Assembly: GCA_933822405.4 (NCBI GenBank)
Contig: CAKOGP040000446.1
Location: 306,737 to 370,736, forward strand
Reading direction: 5' to 3'
DNA: 64,000 nucleotides
Source: Cylindrotheca closterium
Taxonomy: Eukaryota; Bacillariophyta; Bacillariophyceae; Bacillariales; Bacillariaceae
Every line of letters starts with the position of its first letter. The first letter of the stretch is position 1. A model generated the notes under the pieces. The model was not told the origin of the DNA. It ran no database searches and saw only the letters and a program-made list of their open reading frames with translations. This document shows, piece after piece, positions 10,802 through 22,384 of the stretch. A program made the translations under genes and the position numbers.

Positions 10802-12039
10802 ATGCCAAAGATATCCTCTGTTGTCACCGCAGCCTTTTTGGCGTACGCCGCTTCGACTGCAGAAGGATTCGCCCCTTTGCTTTCAAATGCTAATGCTAAT
10901 GCCAATGATCATCATCATCATCATCACAGCACAGTGTCGTCTCGAACGAATTCCGCACTTCACGTGAGCGTGGTATCTTCCTTTCTCACCAAAGAAGAAG
11001 CGGACAGCAAAGTCGCCAATGTCTTTGAGCGAGAGACTCCTTCGAGCGTGGGTGTGGAACAAGTGACCAAACAGCAACAACAACAACAACAACAACCAAG
11101 AGATACTACCAAGAACAACCGCCGCCGTCGCAACAAGAACAACCGGAGACGAAAACACAACTTTAGCGCCAATCCAGAATTCCGTCACGCACAACCCGAC
11201 ACTGACTTTTACACGCTTCACTCGTCTGCCGTGTCACACTTGCACAAGGACATGCCCATGAATGATATCACGTAAGTATCTAACAATCCAACTGAACTGA
11301 ACTGAACAAAACTGAACTGAACAAAACTGAACTCACTCTTTCACTCATTCACTCAATCTAAAATCTACTACAATACAGCCGCGCCATCAAACGTGCTCAA
11401 AACTTGCACGATGCTCACGATTTGGCCACCATTGCGGCCTTTTTGATTGACGAATGCGACGATTGGGGGTACGGCTTTCGGGGTTCCCTCTTGAGCCGCA
11501 CGGCCGTGGCGGCCCTGCACATGTCCCAGGTCGACATTGCCCGCCGAGCGATTGACACCCGTCGGAACCACGAACGCGAGTCCATGCAACCCTACGAATC
11601 GGCCGCCATGGTCCGCGGCCTCATGCGGGCGGGACAAATTGATCTTGCCTGGGAGGTACTGGAAGATGAACTTGGATTGCCAAGCACTCTCACCAACGAC
11701 AACAATAGCATGGAACTCTTGAAACATCGGGCCCATGTCTTGGCCAGCATTGTTTCCAGACACTTTTACAATGGTGAACCTCAACTTGCCACACGGGCAC
11801 TGGAATGTTTGAGTGCCATGGGAGTATTGTTGGAAGAATTGAAAATGACTCATGTGGAACTACAACTTCCATGGTCTCGTTTGGTCAATGCGGCAACCGA
11901 TTGTCAATTCAATCCAGAAGAATGCAGTGTGGATCTACCATCGGATCTGTCTGAATTGGTCTTTGAAGCCATTACTGCCTTTCCATGTCCCGGTGGAGAA
12001 GAAGAATGTGGACTCGATGATTACTTGTTTGATGACTAA
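10802..12039 (+). CDS. Plastid-targeted helical-repeat (PPR-like) protein, 2 exons
   Basis: Exons are 10802-11271 and 11379-12039, with a GTAAGT...CAG intron of 107 nt; the total is 377 codons (376 aa). The N-terminus is a signal peptide followed by STAEG-FAP, matching the bipartite ASA-FAP-type presequence that routes proteins into secondary plastids. A linker with His6, Gln8 and an Arg/Asn-rich basic patch (about 100-125) follows. From about 155 the protein is alpha-helical; the segment around ESAAMVRGLMRAGQIDLAWEV resembles one pentatricopeptide repeat. The acidic C-terminus ends DDYLFDD. A plastid RNA-binding or assembly role is plausible from the PPR-like motif but unproven. Confidence 0.8.
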
Positions 12040-13677
12040 GTGAGCCACTGATATTATCATGCTGTCAACATGCAAGCAACATGGAAATACTGATAGAATA
12101 TACTTTCTCTTTGTCAGTTGCATTGGGGCTGGGTTGACACCACCAATGCCAAAAGAGACTCGAAGAGGAATGAAACAAGGATTCATTCTTTTGATTGGAA
12201 TCAAAGCCATTTTCAATAGTATCAAAGTGACGATGAGAACTTTTTGCAAATCGAAATTGGTTGAGTACAATGATATGGATGCACAGGATTACCCCAAATT
12301 AGAATGAAATAGTCAATCTACATACATATATTATATTATATTATTAGAATAGAGTATATTGAATACGCTTTTTCCCTAATGACTACTAGCAGTAGTTGTT
12401 TATTGATTGATTGCAGGCAGGCTCATATTTGATGACCATATATTTCTGGTTGTTGTTGATGGTATCATAACCCTTCTATGTATGAGGAGAAGTTATGGAT
12501 ACCAATAATCTTATTTTGTACAAGAAAGGACGAACGGATCGATTGCACAGCTCGGTCGGTACCTAACGTGCTATCCTACGGTACTACTACTGTTAGTGAC
12601 ACTCCCAGAGTAGTACTACTACAGCAGTCGTACCACCTGGTGGTGGTGGTGGTGGTGGTGGTGGTGGTGGTGGTGGTGGTGGTGGCTAGAGTAAATCGTC
12701 GGCGTCGTCAAGAATGGTATCGTCGTGGTGATGGTCCTAGGTAGGTAGGAACAATAATCATTAGTATTATAGCATTAGTTGTATTGCATCCGTTGTTGCT
12801 TGTTGATGATGGTTGATGAGGAGGATGAGGGTTGAACAAAGGGATAGTATTGACGAAAGCAAGACCACAGAAGCTATTACTATACCGGTATAGAGGAGAG
12901 GGTTTGAGCAAATTATAGCATGGTACTGTCCGCGTGATGAAGGAGTACACCGGTAGTTCGTGCGATGGGGTACTACTAGTACTAGTTCATAGCTAAGAAG
13001 TGAGGAAGTTATCACGGTATGATGATTGTTGGCTGCTGCTGATGCTCAATCAACAAACAGCCAAGTACACCACTTTCCACCGAAAGTGGTGTATCACCAT
13101 GCTGAGTATTTCGTGCCGCAGAGGAATGAATCATTCATTCGCTTCTTCATCCTCCAGCATTGGTACGTGTATCCTGAGCGAAGAGAAGGAGTGCAGTGTG
13201 TGGTGGAGTACTAGGTACGTGTACGACTACGACGAATTGAGAATGTCAACGGAAAGAAACATGTGCGACTGTCTGTCCACGCACGGATACCGGTTATGGC
13301 GATTGATCAGAACTATATTTCTCGCGGACAAAACCAACCTCGCGCGAAACCAGCAAATCTTTTTTCGTGAATACACGTAGAAAATACTACGCTCCAAATA
13401 TATTAGTCGCACCTCTTGTCCTCAACGGCTCCTCAAGAATACAACCGAGGAAGGCCAATCGTCCCACGCTAGTTTGCCGGACAACAATAGAATGTGTAAT
13501 ATCAATGAGATCGCATCACATTTTTATTGTACCTCCGTCACAAATGCTGCCATCATTCCATTTATATCAGAACATCAATCATCTTTCATCCAACAACAAC
13601 TTGTTGACATAACGACGCTATAGGAGTGTATTACCACAAAGACTATATATACTGCAATCAAAAAGTGACATCCAAGG
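12040..13677. other. Intergenic, no supported gene
   Basis: After the stop at 12039 there are only short frames (up to 126 codons, 13000-13380) without domains or consistent composition. The stretch contains a long TGG microsatellite at 12638-12685 and a TACCGGTA palindrome at 12883-12890. ACTAGT-rich segments also occur. The TATATATAC tract near 13643-13651 may be a core promoter element of the gene at 13678. Confidence 0.45.
12638..12685. repeat. (TGG)16 microsatellite
   Basis: Sixteen uninterrupted TGG units are seen directly. The run lies between two gene-free segments and is not in a convincing reading frame. Confidence 0.95.
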
Positions 13678-14060
13678 ATGGAACTGCTGGCGGCAGACCA
13701 AAGCAACAGCAGCAGCATGATTATTGTCTCGGAAGAAGCAGCATCCGCAGTAGCATTATCATCATGGATTCCCATTGACGATTCCCTCGGTATCTGGACC
13801 GAGTTTCGTCATACTGATGCTGGTACTAATACTACTGCTACTACTATTTATGATGATGCAGACGGCCACAATGATGAACAACAACATCATCAACAACAAC
13901 AACAACAATCTGTCGCCTCTGTTGTTTCAAATCATCGTCATCCTTATTATTATTATCCTACTACTGCTAGTAGTAGTAGTATTCACGCCGCGGGATCTGA
14001 CCTTCGAGATTGGCACGATGATGTAACCTCGCCCATTCAAAACAGATCCTCGAACAATCA

Positions 14061-14091
<31 letters not shown>

Positions 14092-15507
14092 ATAGCACCA
14101 CCACAATACGATGATTATGATGACGTTGCATCCGCTGTCGATTACAATCCTGCCTTGGCAATGACGACATCATCTCTCTCATTCGAATCTGCAACCATGG
14201 ATACGGGAAGAATGCCAACAAAGCATCACCACTACCAACATCATCGAGAAGAAGCAGAAGAAGAAGAAGAAGTGGAGCCGCGACAGGATGACCCTGAGCT
14301 GCAGATAATCTCTTCACAAACCCCCGAGTCACCTTCAGAAACACCAGCGTCATCGCACCACCGAAGGACTTCCAGTGGAAGTCTTTGGTCAGGAATCGTC
14401 AAGGCAGAAATTAGTGGAGAGATGATTGAAGATACTGTCACTGGCACTGCTGATAATAATAAAGCTGGGGACGAGAATGGCGACTCAAATCATCATGATA
14501 CTCCTACTACTACCACTACAGAGAAGGAAAGTTCCACCCATTCCTTCTTTCGATCCTTTGTGGATACATCCTTTCCCAACAACAATAATAGTACCAACAA
14601 TGGTAACAACGATAACAGTGAAAGGGATACAAGTCCGAATCCACTTCGAGTACTTTCCGAGTTCATGTCCTTTGATTTCTTGTTTGGCAGTATCCCAACA
14701 CAAGAAGATCTTCGGGAGACCATGGAACTAACGAGGAATGTGAACTGGGAACTAGGAATGGCATTGAAACAAGAAACGGATGGCGACAATGCCATTGTGA
14801 TTGCTTCTTCTTCTTGTTCAGCAGACAAAAACAATAACAGCAACAGCAACAGCAACAAAAACAACAGCAGTAGAAGCAGCAGTCACATCATGTCCAAACT
14901 GGGATACAAACCAGGGATGCAAGTGGTCAAGATCAACGGTGAAGCTTGTCCCGACTCCCTCTCGGAACTTTATGCCCAGATGGAACTTCAAATCGAAGTG
15001 ATGGATGAAGTCACCAAAGAGACCAAAGTAGCAATCGTTGGAGCCCATGAGCCCAAACTTGATTTGTACGTTCACAAGGACAGCAAACGATCCAAACTCA
15101 TGTACATTACCAAGGTGGAACCCAACAGTGTGTTGGCAGACGCTGGTTTTGAAGCAGGAATGGTATTGACGCGGATCAATGAACGGAAATGTCCTGTTTC
15201 CTTTTCTGGATTGGTTCGTCTAGTAACGGCACACATTGTGGCCGTGCCCAAGGATTTGGCAGTCCCCATTGGCTTGGAAAGCAACAGGACGATATCCAAC
15301 CTGTCCCTGCCGCCAAAAGAAGAAGAAGATGGTGATGATGATGACGAGGAAGACGAACTGAGGCCAAGGCGTAGTGGTGGGCATCAAAGAGGAATCGGGT
15401 CATCTCGGTTTTGCTCGAGCAGAAGTCCCAGTAGAAGAAGTCATCGTCTGTTGGATCAGAAAAAGTCGCGGTGGCTACGAGGAGGATTGGTGGCTGCTGT
15501 TCAATAG
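13678..15507 (+). CDS. PDZ-like protein with long low-complexity N-terminus
   Basis: A 609-aa single-exon frame. Residues 1-330 are low-complexity (poly-Thr, Gln, Asn, His and Glu tracts) with no fold visible. Residues about 350-435 and 440-530 form two PDZ-like units: WELGMALKQ...PGMQVVKINGEACP and LDLYVHKDS...GMVLTRINERKCP. They share the GM-x-V-x-x-IN-x-x-x-CP signature of the PDZ genes downstream; the first unit has an Asn/Ser insertion in the middle. After an acidic stretch (about 542-560) the C-terminus is Arg/Ser-rich. From about 15369 to 15620 another frame is also open with more ordinary codon composition, so the true C-terminus could differ. Likely an intracellular scaffold; ligand unknown. 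Confidence 0.7.
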
Positions 15508-16208
15508 AAGAAGAAGAAGAACGACAATCGTGGATCGTTCCCCCTTCACAGCTAGCTATCTAGCTAGTAGCATGCATACTAGTACTGCAGAACCGAAACA
15601 AGCCATACTGGATCGTCCATAGTAATAGAACGGTAGGTCGTAGATATCAAATTGTTCAACATTAGATGTATTGTACATTTCTATTTCTATTCCCAAAGCC
15701 AAAGTCTTCCTCTCTATAGGAAAAAAACAGAACCCCCTCGATAATACCTACCTACAGTACATCGATCAACATGCCGGTACCACCAGGTACCGGTATGAGA
15801 AGATGAGAACTCTGAAACAAGTAGTCGAAGGGGTCGAAATCAAGATCGCGTAGAACTGGTAGAGATTTCAACGTAAATAACTGTCACGCAGACATCACTG
15901 TATCCATCGAAGACTTCGACGAAAAAATTATAATTTGGTCGGTGGATGATACGGTCAGCAGCATCTCAGCATCAGCATCAGCATCTCCTCCCCTTTCAGC
16001 GTACTGTAGCAATCCATATCGACCAATTACTCGACTTGACAGAAGATACATAGTAAACGACAGCTTGCTTACGCTATACTTCACACTGGAGAACAGTAGT
16101 ACAGTTGGAAGTTCAGCAAAATCGATCCAAAAATATTAAAATACTATCTTCACTCTGCCAACAACATCCTTAGAGAAGCATATACAATTCGCCAATACGA
16201 ATAAAAAG
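15508..16208. other. Intergenic between two PDZ-like genes
   Basis: No gene is seen. The features are a CTAGCTA-rich segment (15550-15572), a GGTACC-rich segment with TACCGGTA at 15788-15795, and an AGCATC repeat near 15960-15985. It should hold the promoter of the large PDZ array gene. Confidence 0.45.
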
Positions 16209-19200
16209 ATGAAGGAATTCGAAGTTACAGTAAAGAAAGAGAGTCCGTCGACTTATTTTGGTCTGATGCTGGCACAAAAGACAGGATCGTCTCAGATTAT
16301 TGTCAGGGACGTGGCTCCGAAAGGTGCCTTTGCCAATACAAAGATTGTACCAGGATTGCAATTGTTACAAATCAATGGTGAAACGGCGGATTCGGTTCAG
16401 GCAGCTGTTCAAACGCTCAAGTCGGCCCCCATTGGAAAGGTGACTCTTGTGGTGCAAGGTTTGGTGGCTACCGCCCACAAACAAGACAAGGATGCCAAGA
16501 TTGGCCTTTCGCTTCAAAAGTTGACAAGATCAGATGGGATTTCGGGACCAGCGGAACTTATCATTGCCAGCGTTTCGGAAACTGGCATTTTTGCCAAGTC
16601 GGGATTGCTCAAAGGATATCGGATAAGTACCATCAATGGAAAAGCCTGTCCTTCCCTGTTGAGCGAGGCCACCACCATGATACGAGACGCTACCGGTGAC
16701 GTGACCGTGGTGGCGGTGCAATCTGAAATCAAACCCTGTAAAAAGGCTTCGCTGGGTGCCTATTTGCTAAAGCATCACGTTTCCATGGGCGATTCTACTT
16801 TTGCATCGGAGAAAACTGTCAATGGAGAAGAGGCTGAATTCACTATTGAACCCAACTCGGAGGAAGTGATCGAACGAGAATTGAACAGTATGCCAATTGT
16901 CCACGACGGGGTTGTTGTGGAGGAGCAGCAAGGCGCCGTATTCGATTCCGAGTATGGGGAGCCAGAGTATACCATTGAACCCAATTCAGCAGAAGCTTCC
17001 GAACGAATGTTGTATACTCCCTTCAGCACGGAAGAAGAGGTGGAAGATGGCGTGGTAGATTCCGAATATGGTCAGGTGCAACATCATCACCATCATCATA
17101 TCAATGAAGTAACAACCACACTGTCAAAACGATTTCCAGGAGAAAAGGTTGGCATTGCGCTCAAGAACGTCAAGGAACCCAGGAGTGTCATTGTCAATCG
17201 GTTGGTGAAGGATGGTCTAGCGATACGTTCCCGGTGCCCCTTGAGCCTCGGTCAAACCATTCTGTACATTAACGATCAAAAATGCCCACCATCGGCCAAA
17301 CACGCCACGGCACTGGTTTCAGAAGCTCCCAGAACCATCACCATCATTGCCCGGAATACCAAAGTCACAGCCTTCAAAAAGACGGCCAAGACGAAACTTG
17401 GAATCAAGCTTCGGTCCTCGAAAAAAAGTCCCCGGGTGACTGTGGAATATGTAGACCCACATGGGCTGTTTGGCCGTAGCATCTTGTCCAAGGGACAAAC
17501 GGTGGCCGCCATTAATGGCGAAATTTGTCCCGACAATGCGCTGGATGCCATTGAGATGCTAAGATCCACAGTGGGTACCGTTTCCATCGAGGTTGGATAC
17601 AAGGGGTTGTTGTTGAAACCACCAAGACAGGGGATGGACAACTTTCCTCCCATTGTGGCGGCGACGATTGAAGAACCAGAATTAGTCATAGAAGAAGAAG
17701 GAGAAGAAGAGAGAGGAGTCCAGCAGGAACAACAAGTGCCCGAACCCGAAATTCTCGGAACACGGTCAATCGTTTCGAACAAGCAAGCTGGCAAATGGAT
17801 TGGTGTGAGTTTTGCAAAGACGGACGGCATGATCACGGTGTGCAAAATCCAAGACGAAAGCCCACTTCAGAATTCAGAACTGCAAGTGGGTCACGCAATT
17901 GTTGCCGTCAACCACGAAGCTTGCCCTGAGTCAATTACAGAATTGATTTCCAAGATCCAACGATCGTCCGGAGAATTAGTGATTACTTCATCACCAGTCG
18001 AAGGAGCGAGTGAGGTACTTGCAGCAGTGGCCCGACAACCCAAAATATCCAGCCCAGGCAGCACGATACCAAATAAGTTGCTACCGGGGCAAGTTGTTGC
18101 AAAGATCACCAAGAGTACGAAGGAAGACAAGATTGGAATCAAGGTGGTTCGGTCCTTGCAGGATCGGATAGCGATTAGCTCGATTACAGAAGGTAGCCTT
18201 TTGAGTACAACCGACCTTGCTCCTGGGCAGTTCATTGTGTCAATCAATGGAATACCATGCCCTCCCACCAAGGACGAAACAGTAAAGCTCATTCGGGATA
18301 GTATTGGGTCACTTGAAATCGTTGCCTCCAGTTCGATGGGTCTGGCAATAAAGCCAACGGTGGCTACAAAGGTTGGCATTACGATTGGCAGAACAATTTC
18401 AAATGAGATGATTATCATTGACGTTAAGAAAGGGTCCATCCTGGAAAGCGACGCGGTTTGGGCTTTGCGTCAAGACCAGCGTGTCGTTTCCATCAACGGT
18501 GTGGATTGTCCTGATAATACACAAGACGCCATTGCATTGATTCGAAACTGCGTTGGGGACCTGACCGTTGTGGCCGTCGACCGTTTCAAGCAGCAGACTT
18601 TGGGAAACTCGGAAAATCAGAGCTCCTCTGCAACGGTGCCCATTATCGAGAAGTCGCCTCAGAACGGAGCGAGATCAATGCCTGCAAGGCGCGAAGAAGC
18701 GCCTGGATTTTCCATTCCCGTCAACATTGCGAAATCACCGCAAAACGGAAGTGCCACCCCTGAGTTTAAGGAAATCCAAGCTGTGGCCTACGACAAGCAG
18801 GAGAGTGACATGTTAGGTTTGTCCATTGGCGTGACACAAGACTATGCTTTTGTCAACCATATATCCGCAGATTCACCGTTTGTGAACACGGATTTGTGCG
18901 TAGGACATCGGATTACAAAGATTGATGGCGAGGACTGCCCATTGCCCTTGTCAGATGCTGTGGATCTTTTTGCACAACATGTGGGCACAATGACAATCGA
19001 TGCGAAAGAAAAGATTGTTTCTCCCGGTCAAGTTTCTGCATCAATAGTGAAGCGGTCGCAGGAGACCAATAGTGGCGTTGGCTTTGGAGAATCTGCTCAA
19101 GGCCGTGTCGTCATCAGCAAAATTGATCCGAAAGGCTTGTTTGCCGACTCTGCACTACGAGTAGGCCAAGTAGTTGAATCGATAAATGGAAGGGGCTGTT

Positions 19201-20066
19201 TCGATGCGGTTGCAGCGTACGAGACCCTGGTGTCAGCGTCAGGGAAAGTCACAATCATTGCATCAGCTACGGTGGCTAGCGCTTTAAAGCAGAATATTGA
19301 CCAATCCACGGGCATTTTGCTTGGTCAGTCGGTTGATGGAAGAGATATCATTGTTCGAGGCGTTGACGAAAGTGGAATATTCGCAAATAGCGGCTTGAAG
19401 ACAGGCCAGTGTGTGGTTTCGATAGCTGGGGTCAGTTGCCCGCGAAGTCTTGCCGAAGCTGAAGGTCTGATTCAAGACCGTGTCGGAAAGCTGACCATTG
19501 TTGCACTTGACACAGTCGGCAATTCCCTGGAAAATGCGAACGGATACACACCAGAGACAAACCCCATTATCACTGTATCAGTCTACAAGAAAAACCAAAA
19601 TTCAAAAGTTGGAATGAAGATGAGAAAAGGGATACAAGACGGCAAAGTCGTTGTCAGTGGTGTGAGTGAAGACGGCCCCATGGGAGGAAAAGGACTTGAA
19701 GTGGGAATGTATATTATTTCAATCGATGGGATACCATGTCCGTTGGATCCAAAGACAGCTACGGGTATAATAAAGGAGGCGACGGGGCACTTTGCAATCG
19801 TCGCTTCACCAACTGTTGCCTCTATATCGAAGAGGTCAAAGGACGAGAAACTTGGAGTGACGCTTGCACGGACTCCAACTGACGACATTGTGGTCCACAG
19901 TATTGCTAATAACAGCGCTTTCAAACATACGGATTTGCAGGTTGGACAGAAAGTCGTTTCGATCAACCGAAAGAAATGCAGCGGCCTCTTGGACGAAGCA
20001 ATAAAAACGCTCGCAGACAGTGTCGGGTCTGTTACCATTATCGCCCTAGATACAATAAAACTGTAA
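16209..20066 (+). CDS. Giant array of about 12 PDZ-like domains
   Basis: A 1285-aa single-exon protein with no signal peptide or membrane span. I count 12 repeats of about 85-90 residues, each with the pattern (V/I)G(I/L)xL or equivalent, then an (I/V)xxG(x)(I/L)F-type segment, then GQxVxxINGxxCP, an A-x-x-x-I/L helix and GxxTIVA. Repeats 1-2 are followed by an acidic spacer (about 205-305) with a duplicated TIEPNSEE/TIEPNSAE block, a DSEYG motif and a His6 run, then repeats 3-12. The hallmark of the family here is the Cys-Pro after the ING turn. PDZ domains bind C-terminal peptides; the canonical GLGF loop is replaced by IG(I/L/V)xL-type sequences, so ligand class is unclear. A scaffold function is inferred. 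Confidence 0.85.
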   Translation: MKEFEVTVKKESPSTYFGLMLAQKTGSSQIIVRDVAPKGAFANTKIVPGLQLLQINGETADSVQAAVQTLKSAPIGKVTLVVQGLVATAHKQDKDAKIGLSLQKLTRSDGISGPAELIIASVSETGIFAKSGLLKGYRISTINGKACPSLLSEATTMIRDATGDVTVVAVQSEIKPCKKASLGAYLLKHHVSMGDSTFASEKTVNGEEAEFTIEPNSEEVIERELNSMPIVHDGVVVEEQQGAVFDSEYGEPEYTIEPNSAEASERMLYTPFSTEEEVEDGVVDSEYGQVQHHHHHHINEVTTTLSKRFPGEKVGIALKNVKEPRSVIVNRLVKDGLAIRSRCPLSLGQTILYINDQKCPPSAKHATALVSEAPRTITIIARNTKVTAFKKTAKTKLGIKLRSSKKSPRVTVEYVDPHGLFGRSILSKGQTVAAINGEICPDNALDAIEMLRSTVGTVSIEVGYKGLLLKPPRQGMDNFPPIVAATIEEPELVIEEEGEEERGVQQEQQVPEPEILGTRSIVSNKQAGKWIGVSFAKTDGMITVCKIQDESPLQNSELQVGHAIVAVNHEACPESITELISKIQRSSGELVITSSPVEGASEVLAAVARQPKISSPGSTIPNKLLPGQVVAKITKSTKEDKIGIKVVRSLQDRIAISSITEGSLLSTTDLAPGQFIVSINGIPCPPTKDETVKLIRDSIGSLEIVASSSMGLAIKPTVATKVGITIGRTISNEMIIIDVKKGSILESDAVWALRQDQRVVSINGVDCPDNTQDAIALIRNCVGDLTVVAVDRFKQQTLGNSENQSSSATVPIIEKSPQNGARSMPARREEAPGFSIPVNIAKSPQNGSATPEFKEIQAVAYDKQESDMLGLSIGVTQDYAFVNHISADSPFVNTDLCVGHRITKIDGEDCPLPLSDAVDLFAQHVGTMTIDAKEKIVSPGQVSASIVKRSQETNSGVGFGESAQGRVVISKIDPKGLFADSALRVGQVVESINGRGCFDAVAAYETLVSASGKVTIIASATVASALKQNIDQSTGILLGQSVDGRDIIVRGVDESGIFANSGLKTGQCVVSIAGVSCPRSLAEAEGLIQDRVGKLTIVALDTVGNSLENANGYTPETNPIITVSVYKKNQNSKVGMKMRKGIQDGKVVVSGVSEDGPMGGKGLEVGMYIISIDGIPCPLDPKTATGIIKEATGHFAIVASPTVASISKRSKDEKLGVTLARTPTDDIVVHSIANNSAFKHTDLQVGQKVVSINRKKCSGLLDEAIKTLADSVGSVTIIALDTIKL

Positions 20067-20127
20067 TTCGTTGTGATAATAACTAGTTGTTTATTTACAA
20101 CACAAATTACGATGATTGGCAAGACCT

Positions 20128-21183
20128 TCACTCTGCAGCATCCAGCATATTTTCAAATTCCATATCTAATTCATCAGATTCCCGTCTGATATCTCTCATT
20201 GCTGCAACATTCTGAACGAGTTCTTTCTCCATGCTCAGTGCTTGCTCTGTTCGGGGAACATCCCCATCTTGAATGTGACGAATGAACCTACGAGTGGAAC
20301 ATTCGAGTTTCTTGTAGTTTGCGTTTTTGACAATGTACGCATCAAGATCAGGACTCGTCTCGTGTCTTTCGCGAACGAAGATACGCTTGTACTCTATCAG
20401 ACGTTCTGCTTCGTTTCTGTTCTTGCGCGAGTGGTGCAAAAGTTGCATCATCTCATGGATTACTTGAGAAGCAAATTCATCTTCTTCCTCCTCCTCCTCC
20501 TCCTCTTCTTCTTCTTCTTCTTCTGTATATTCCGTGGATTCACCTGTATATTCCGTGGATTCACCTGTATTTTCTGTAGATTCCTCTTCTGTGTACCCGT
20601 CTGCACCAGTAGTTCCCCCGTCTGTTGCAGTGCTTCTTCCCGACAAAACTTGGATGAGTTGCTGTGTTGCCGGTTGTGTCCAATCAAATGCGTTCCCTTT
20701 GGATTTTGTCTGTTGCGGTGAAGTGGTTGGAGTGGTTGGGCCATGAAAGGTAAAATCAGGCTCGGCTTCCTGTTTTTGGATGTTTGAGAGGAAGTCCTCT
20801 TCAAACTGGCTCAACTTCTGTTTCAGTTCAAGCTCTCGGTTGCCACCGACGTCCTTGGCGCGACGCATGTTCTCCATTTCACGTTGTCGAATCTGGCGCA
20901 CGCGTTCCTGACGCTCTTCCTCCGAACTTTGAGTATTGTAGGAATAATCGTCCTCGTCTTGGCTCCTTTGAAACTCTTGTTTCATTGCTCGAATGGCGGT
21001 CCCCTGACCCGTTGTTCCTGTCCCTTCACTAGATTCATCATCCCAGTTTTTGGTTTCAAAATCAGTTTTCGTGCCAATCATCATGTTCATTCCATCTCCC
21101 ACCATATCTCCTGCCAATTTGAACATTTCGGTCAAAGTTGAACCCCGCTTATTGTGCCGTGCACTGGCTCTTACTTGTGCCAT
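20128..21183 (-). CDS. Acidic coiled-coil protein of unknown function
   Basis: A 351-aa single-exon protein starting MAQVRASARHNKRG. Residues 95-145 (EEERQERVRQIRQREMENMRR...) and 255-345 look like coiled coil. A 21-bp tandem repeat near 20529-20585 encodes ENTGEST/EYTGEST/EYT units that run into a block of 14 Glu, and the downstream part is Glu/Arg-rich. I see no catalytic motif and do not recognise the family. The gene converges with the PDZ array, with 61 bp between stops. Confidence 0.7.
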   Translation of the reverse strand: MAQVRASARHNKRGSTLTEMFKLAGDMVGDGMNMMIGTKTDFETKNWDDESSEGTGTTGQGTAIRAMKQEFQRSQDEDDYSYNTQSSEEERQERVRQIRQREMENMRRAKDVGGNRELELKQKLSQFEEDFLSNIQKQEAEPDFTFHGPTTPTTSPQQTKSKGNAFDWTQPATQQLIQVLSGRSTATDGGTTGADGYTEEESTENTGESTEYTGESTEYTEEEEEEEEEEEEEEDEFASQVIHEMMQLLHHSRKNRNEAERLIEYKRIFVRERHETSPDLDAYIVKNANYKKLECSTRRFIRHIQDGDVPRTEQALSMEKELVQNVAAMRDIRRESDELDMEFENMLDAAE

Positions 21184-21739
21184 GGTTGTTATACTATGTA
21201 GACTGAGTCTTTCTCAAACGGCAACAAGAAAACTGCGATGTACACACACACACGAAACTTGAAAGTGGGCAATCCAAAGATGGAGATTTGGGGATTCGGT
21301 CTAAATGTGGATGCGTTTCAACGTTGCAGAATGTATTTTCGATGCACGATGTCATTATGTGACAAGCCAAATCACAGAATCTTGACGCGCGCAACATTTA
21401 TTGCCACTACGAATCCAACGGCCAAAGCGTGCGCGAGATATCATTTTTTGTGATATTTTTATTAGGTAAAGGTTTTTTACGCAAAAGGTAGGATTTGACC
21501 CGTTCGACCGTGACGAATCCTCGGCGAGCAAAATATAGTTTGGCTTGGATCTTTTAAAAAAAAAGAGTATCCACTGCTAAAATATGTGCACCATATGCTT
21601 GAAATCGTACCCATCTTATCGCATGATGCTGTTGGTTCGGTCGTTTTGAAGCAAGGCAATTTGCGCTCCAGCAGTAGTACGACCCCCCCCCCCCACTGCT
21701 GACAAGTTTTCCACTTCTACAGCATTGATACATGTCAAA
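21184..21739. other. Intergenic, no supported gene
   Basis: Upstream region of the minus-strand coiled-coil gene. It contains short ACAC and poly-A tracts and a C12 run near 21683-21694. No gene is supported. Confidence 0.45.
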
Positions 21740-22345
21740 ATGTAAGTAAATGTCTTTTGCCCACAGGTGGCACCATTATCTGGTTCGAAGTCCTGACGCT
21801 ATTTGTTTCCACGTTCAATAATTTCAAACCACCGCATGATCCTCTTTGGCCCTGGAAGAACATGCGTGTTTTATTCCTCTCCATCTGTATCATAGTATGC
21901 TGGACGTAGTATACATCATTATTCATTGGAAGTTTCTAGCGTCAATGAACGAGTCATGGCCAAGAAAACAATAATAATTAGTAGCTTGTTGGGCCCACCA
22001 CCAGCATTGGTGCTTCATGGTCAATTGAAGACGATCAATCGCAGACGATGGCTGATGCCATTATCAGTATCGCCACCCTTCACCATGACTGTCCACTGAC
22101 TACTTCTTTTTTCTTTTTGTTGATCAAAATATTCTTGAAACCACCTTCTTCTTTTCCCCTCTTGCTTCTTGTTCGTCAATTGGTGTTTCTTGTTTGGTGG
22201 ACATTTTAATGCATCGCTTCGGAAATGAATCCAAACACAAGTTTGGTGGGATGTCGTATCTAGCATCACACTGCCCAGTGATGAATGATTTCTCGCTGGC
22301 GAGGATCTCTTTTTGCTATACTTTTGGGTTACCTCAAGGGGCTAT
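21740..22345 (-). pseudogene. Decayed copy of the 3' part of the gene at 26096-27070
   Basis: This stretch aligns in the same orientation with about 25910-26490. Shared landmarks are the GGAAATGAATCCAAACA block (22221 vs 26380), CAGTGAT...ATGATTTCT (22276 vs 26434), ATACTTTTGGGTT (22318 vs 26479), CAATCGCAGACGATG (22036 vs 26179) and GTCAATGAAC...AGTCATGGCCAAGAA (21942 vs 26114). The translated match includes DTDNG(I/V)SHRLRL. Indels break the frame, and the upstream two-thirds of the parent gene is missing. The homology continues into the 3' flank, so it is a DNA-level duplication rather than a processed copy. Confidence 0.75.
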
Positions 22346-22384
22346 ATGCGTCTACTATATGCGTGCGTGACCTTCAAACATCCT

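Noticed and set aside
21478..21560. Possible minus-strand tRNA (GGGTCAAATCCTA)
   Set aside because: No T-arm of five pairs, no D-arm and no acceptor stem could be drawn.
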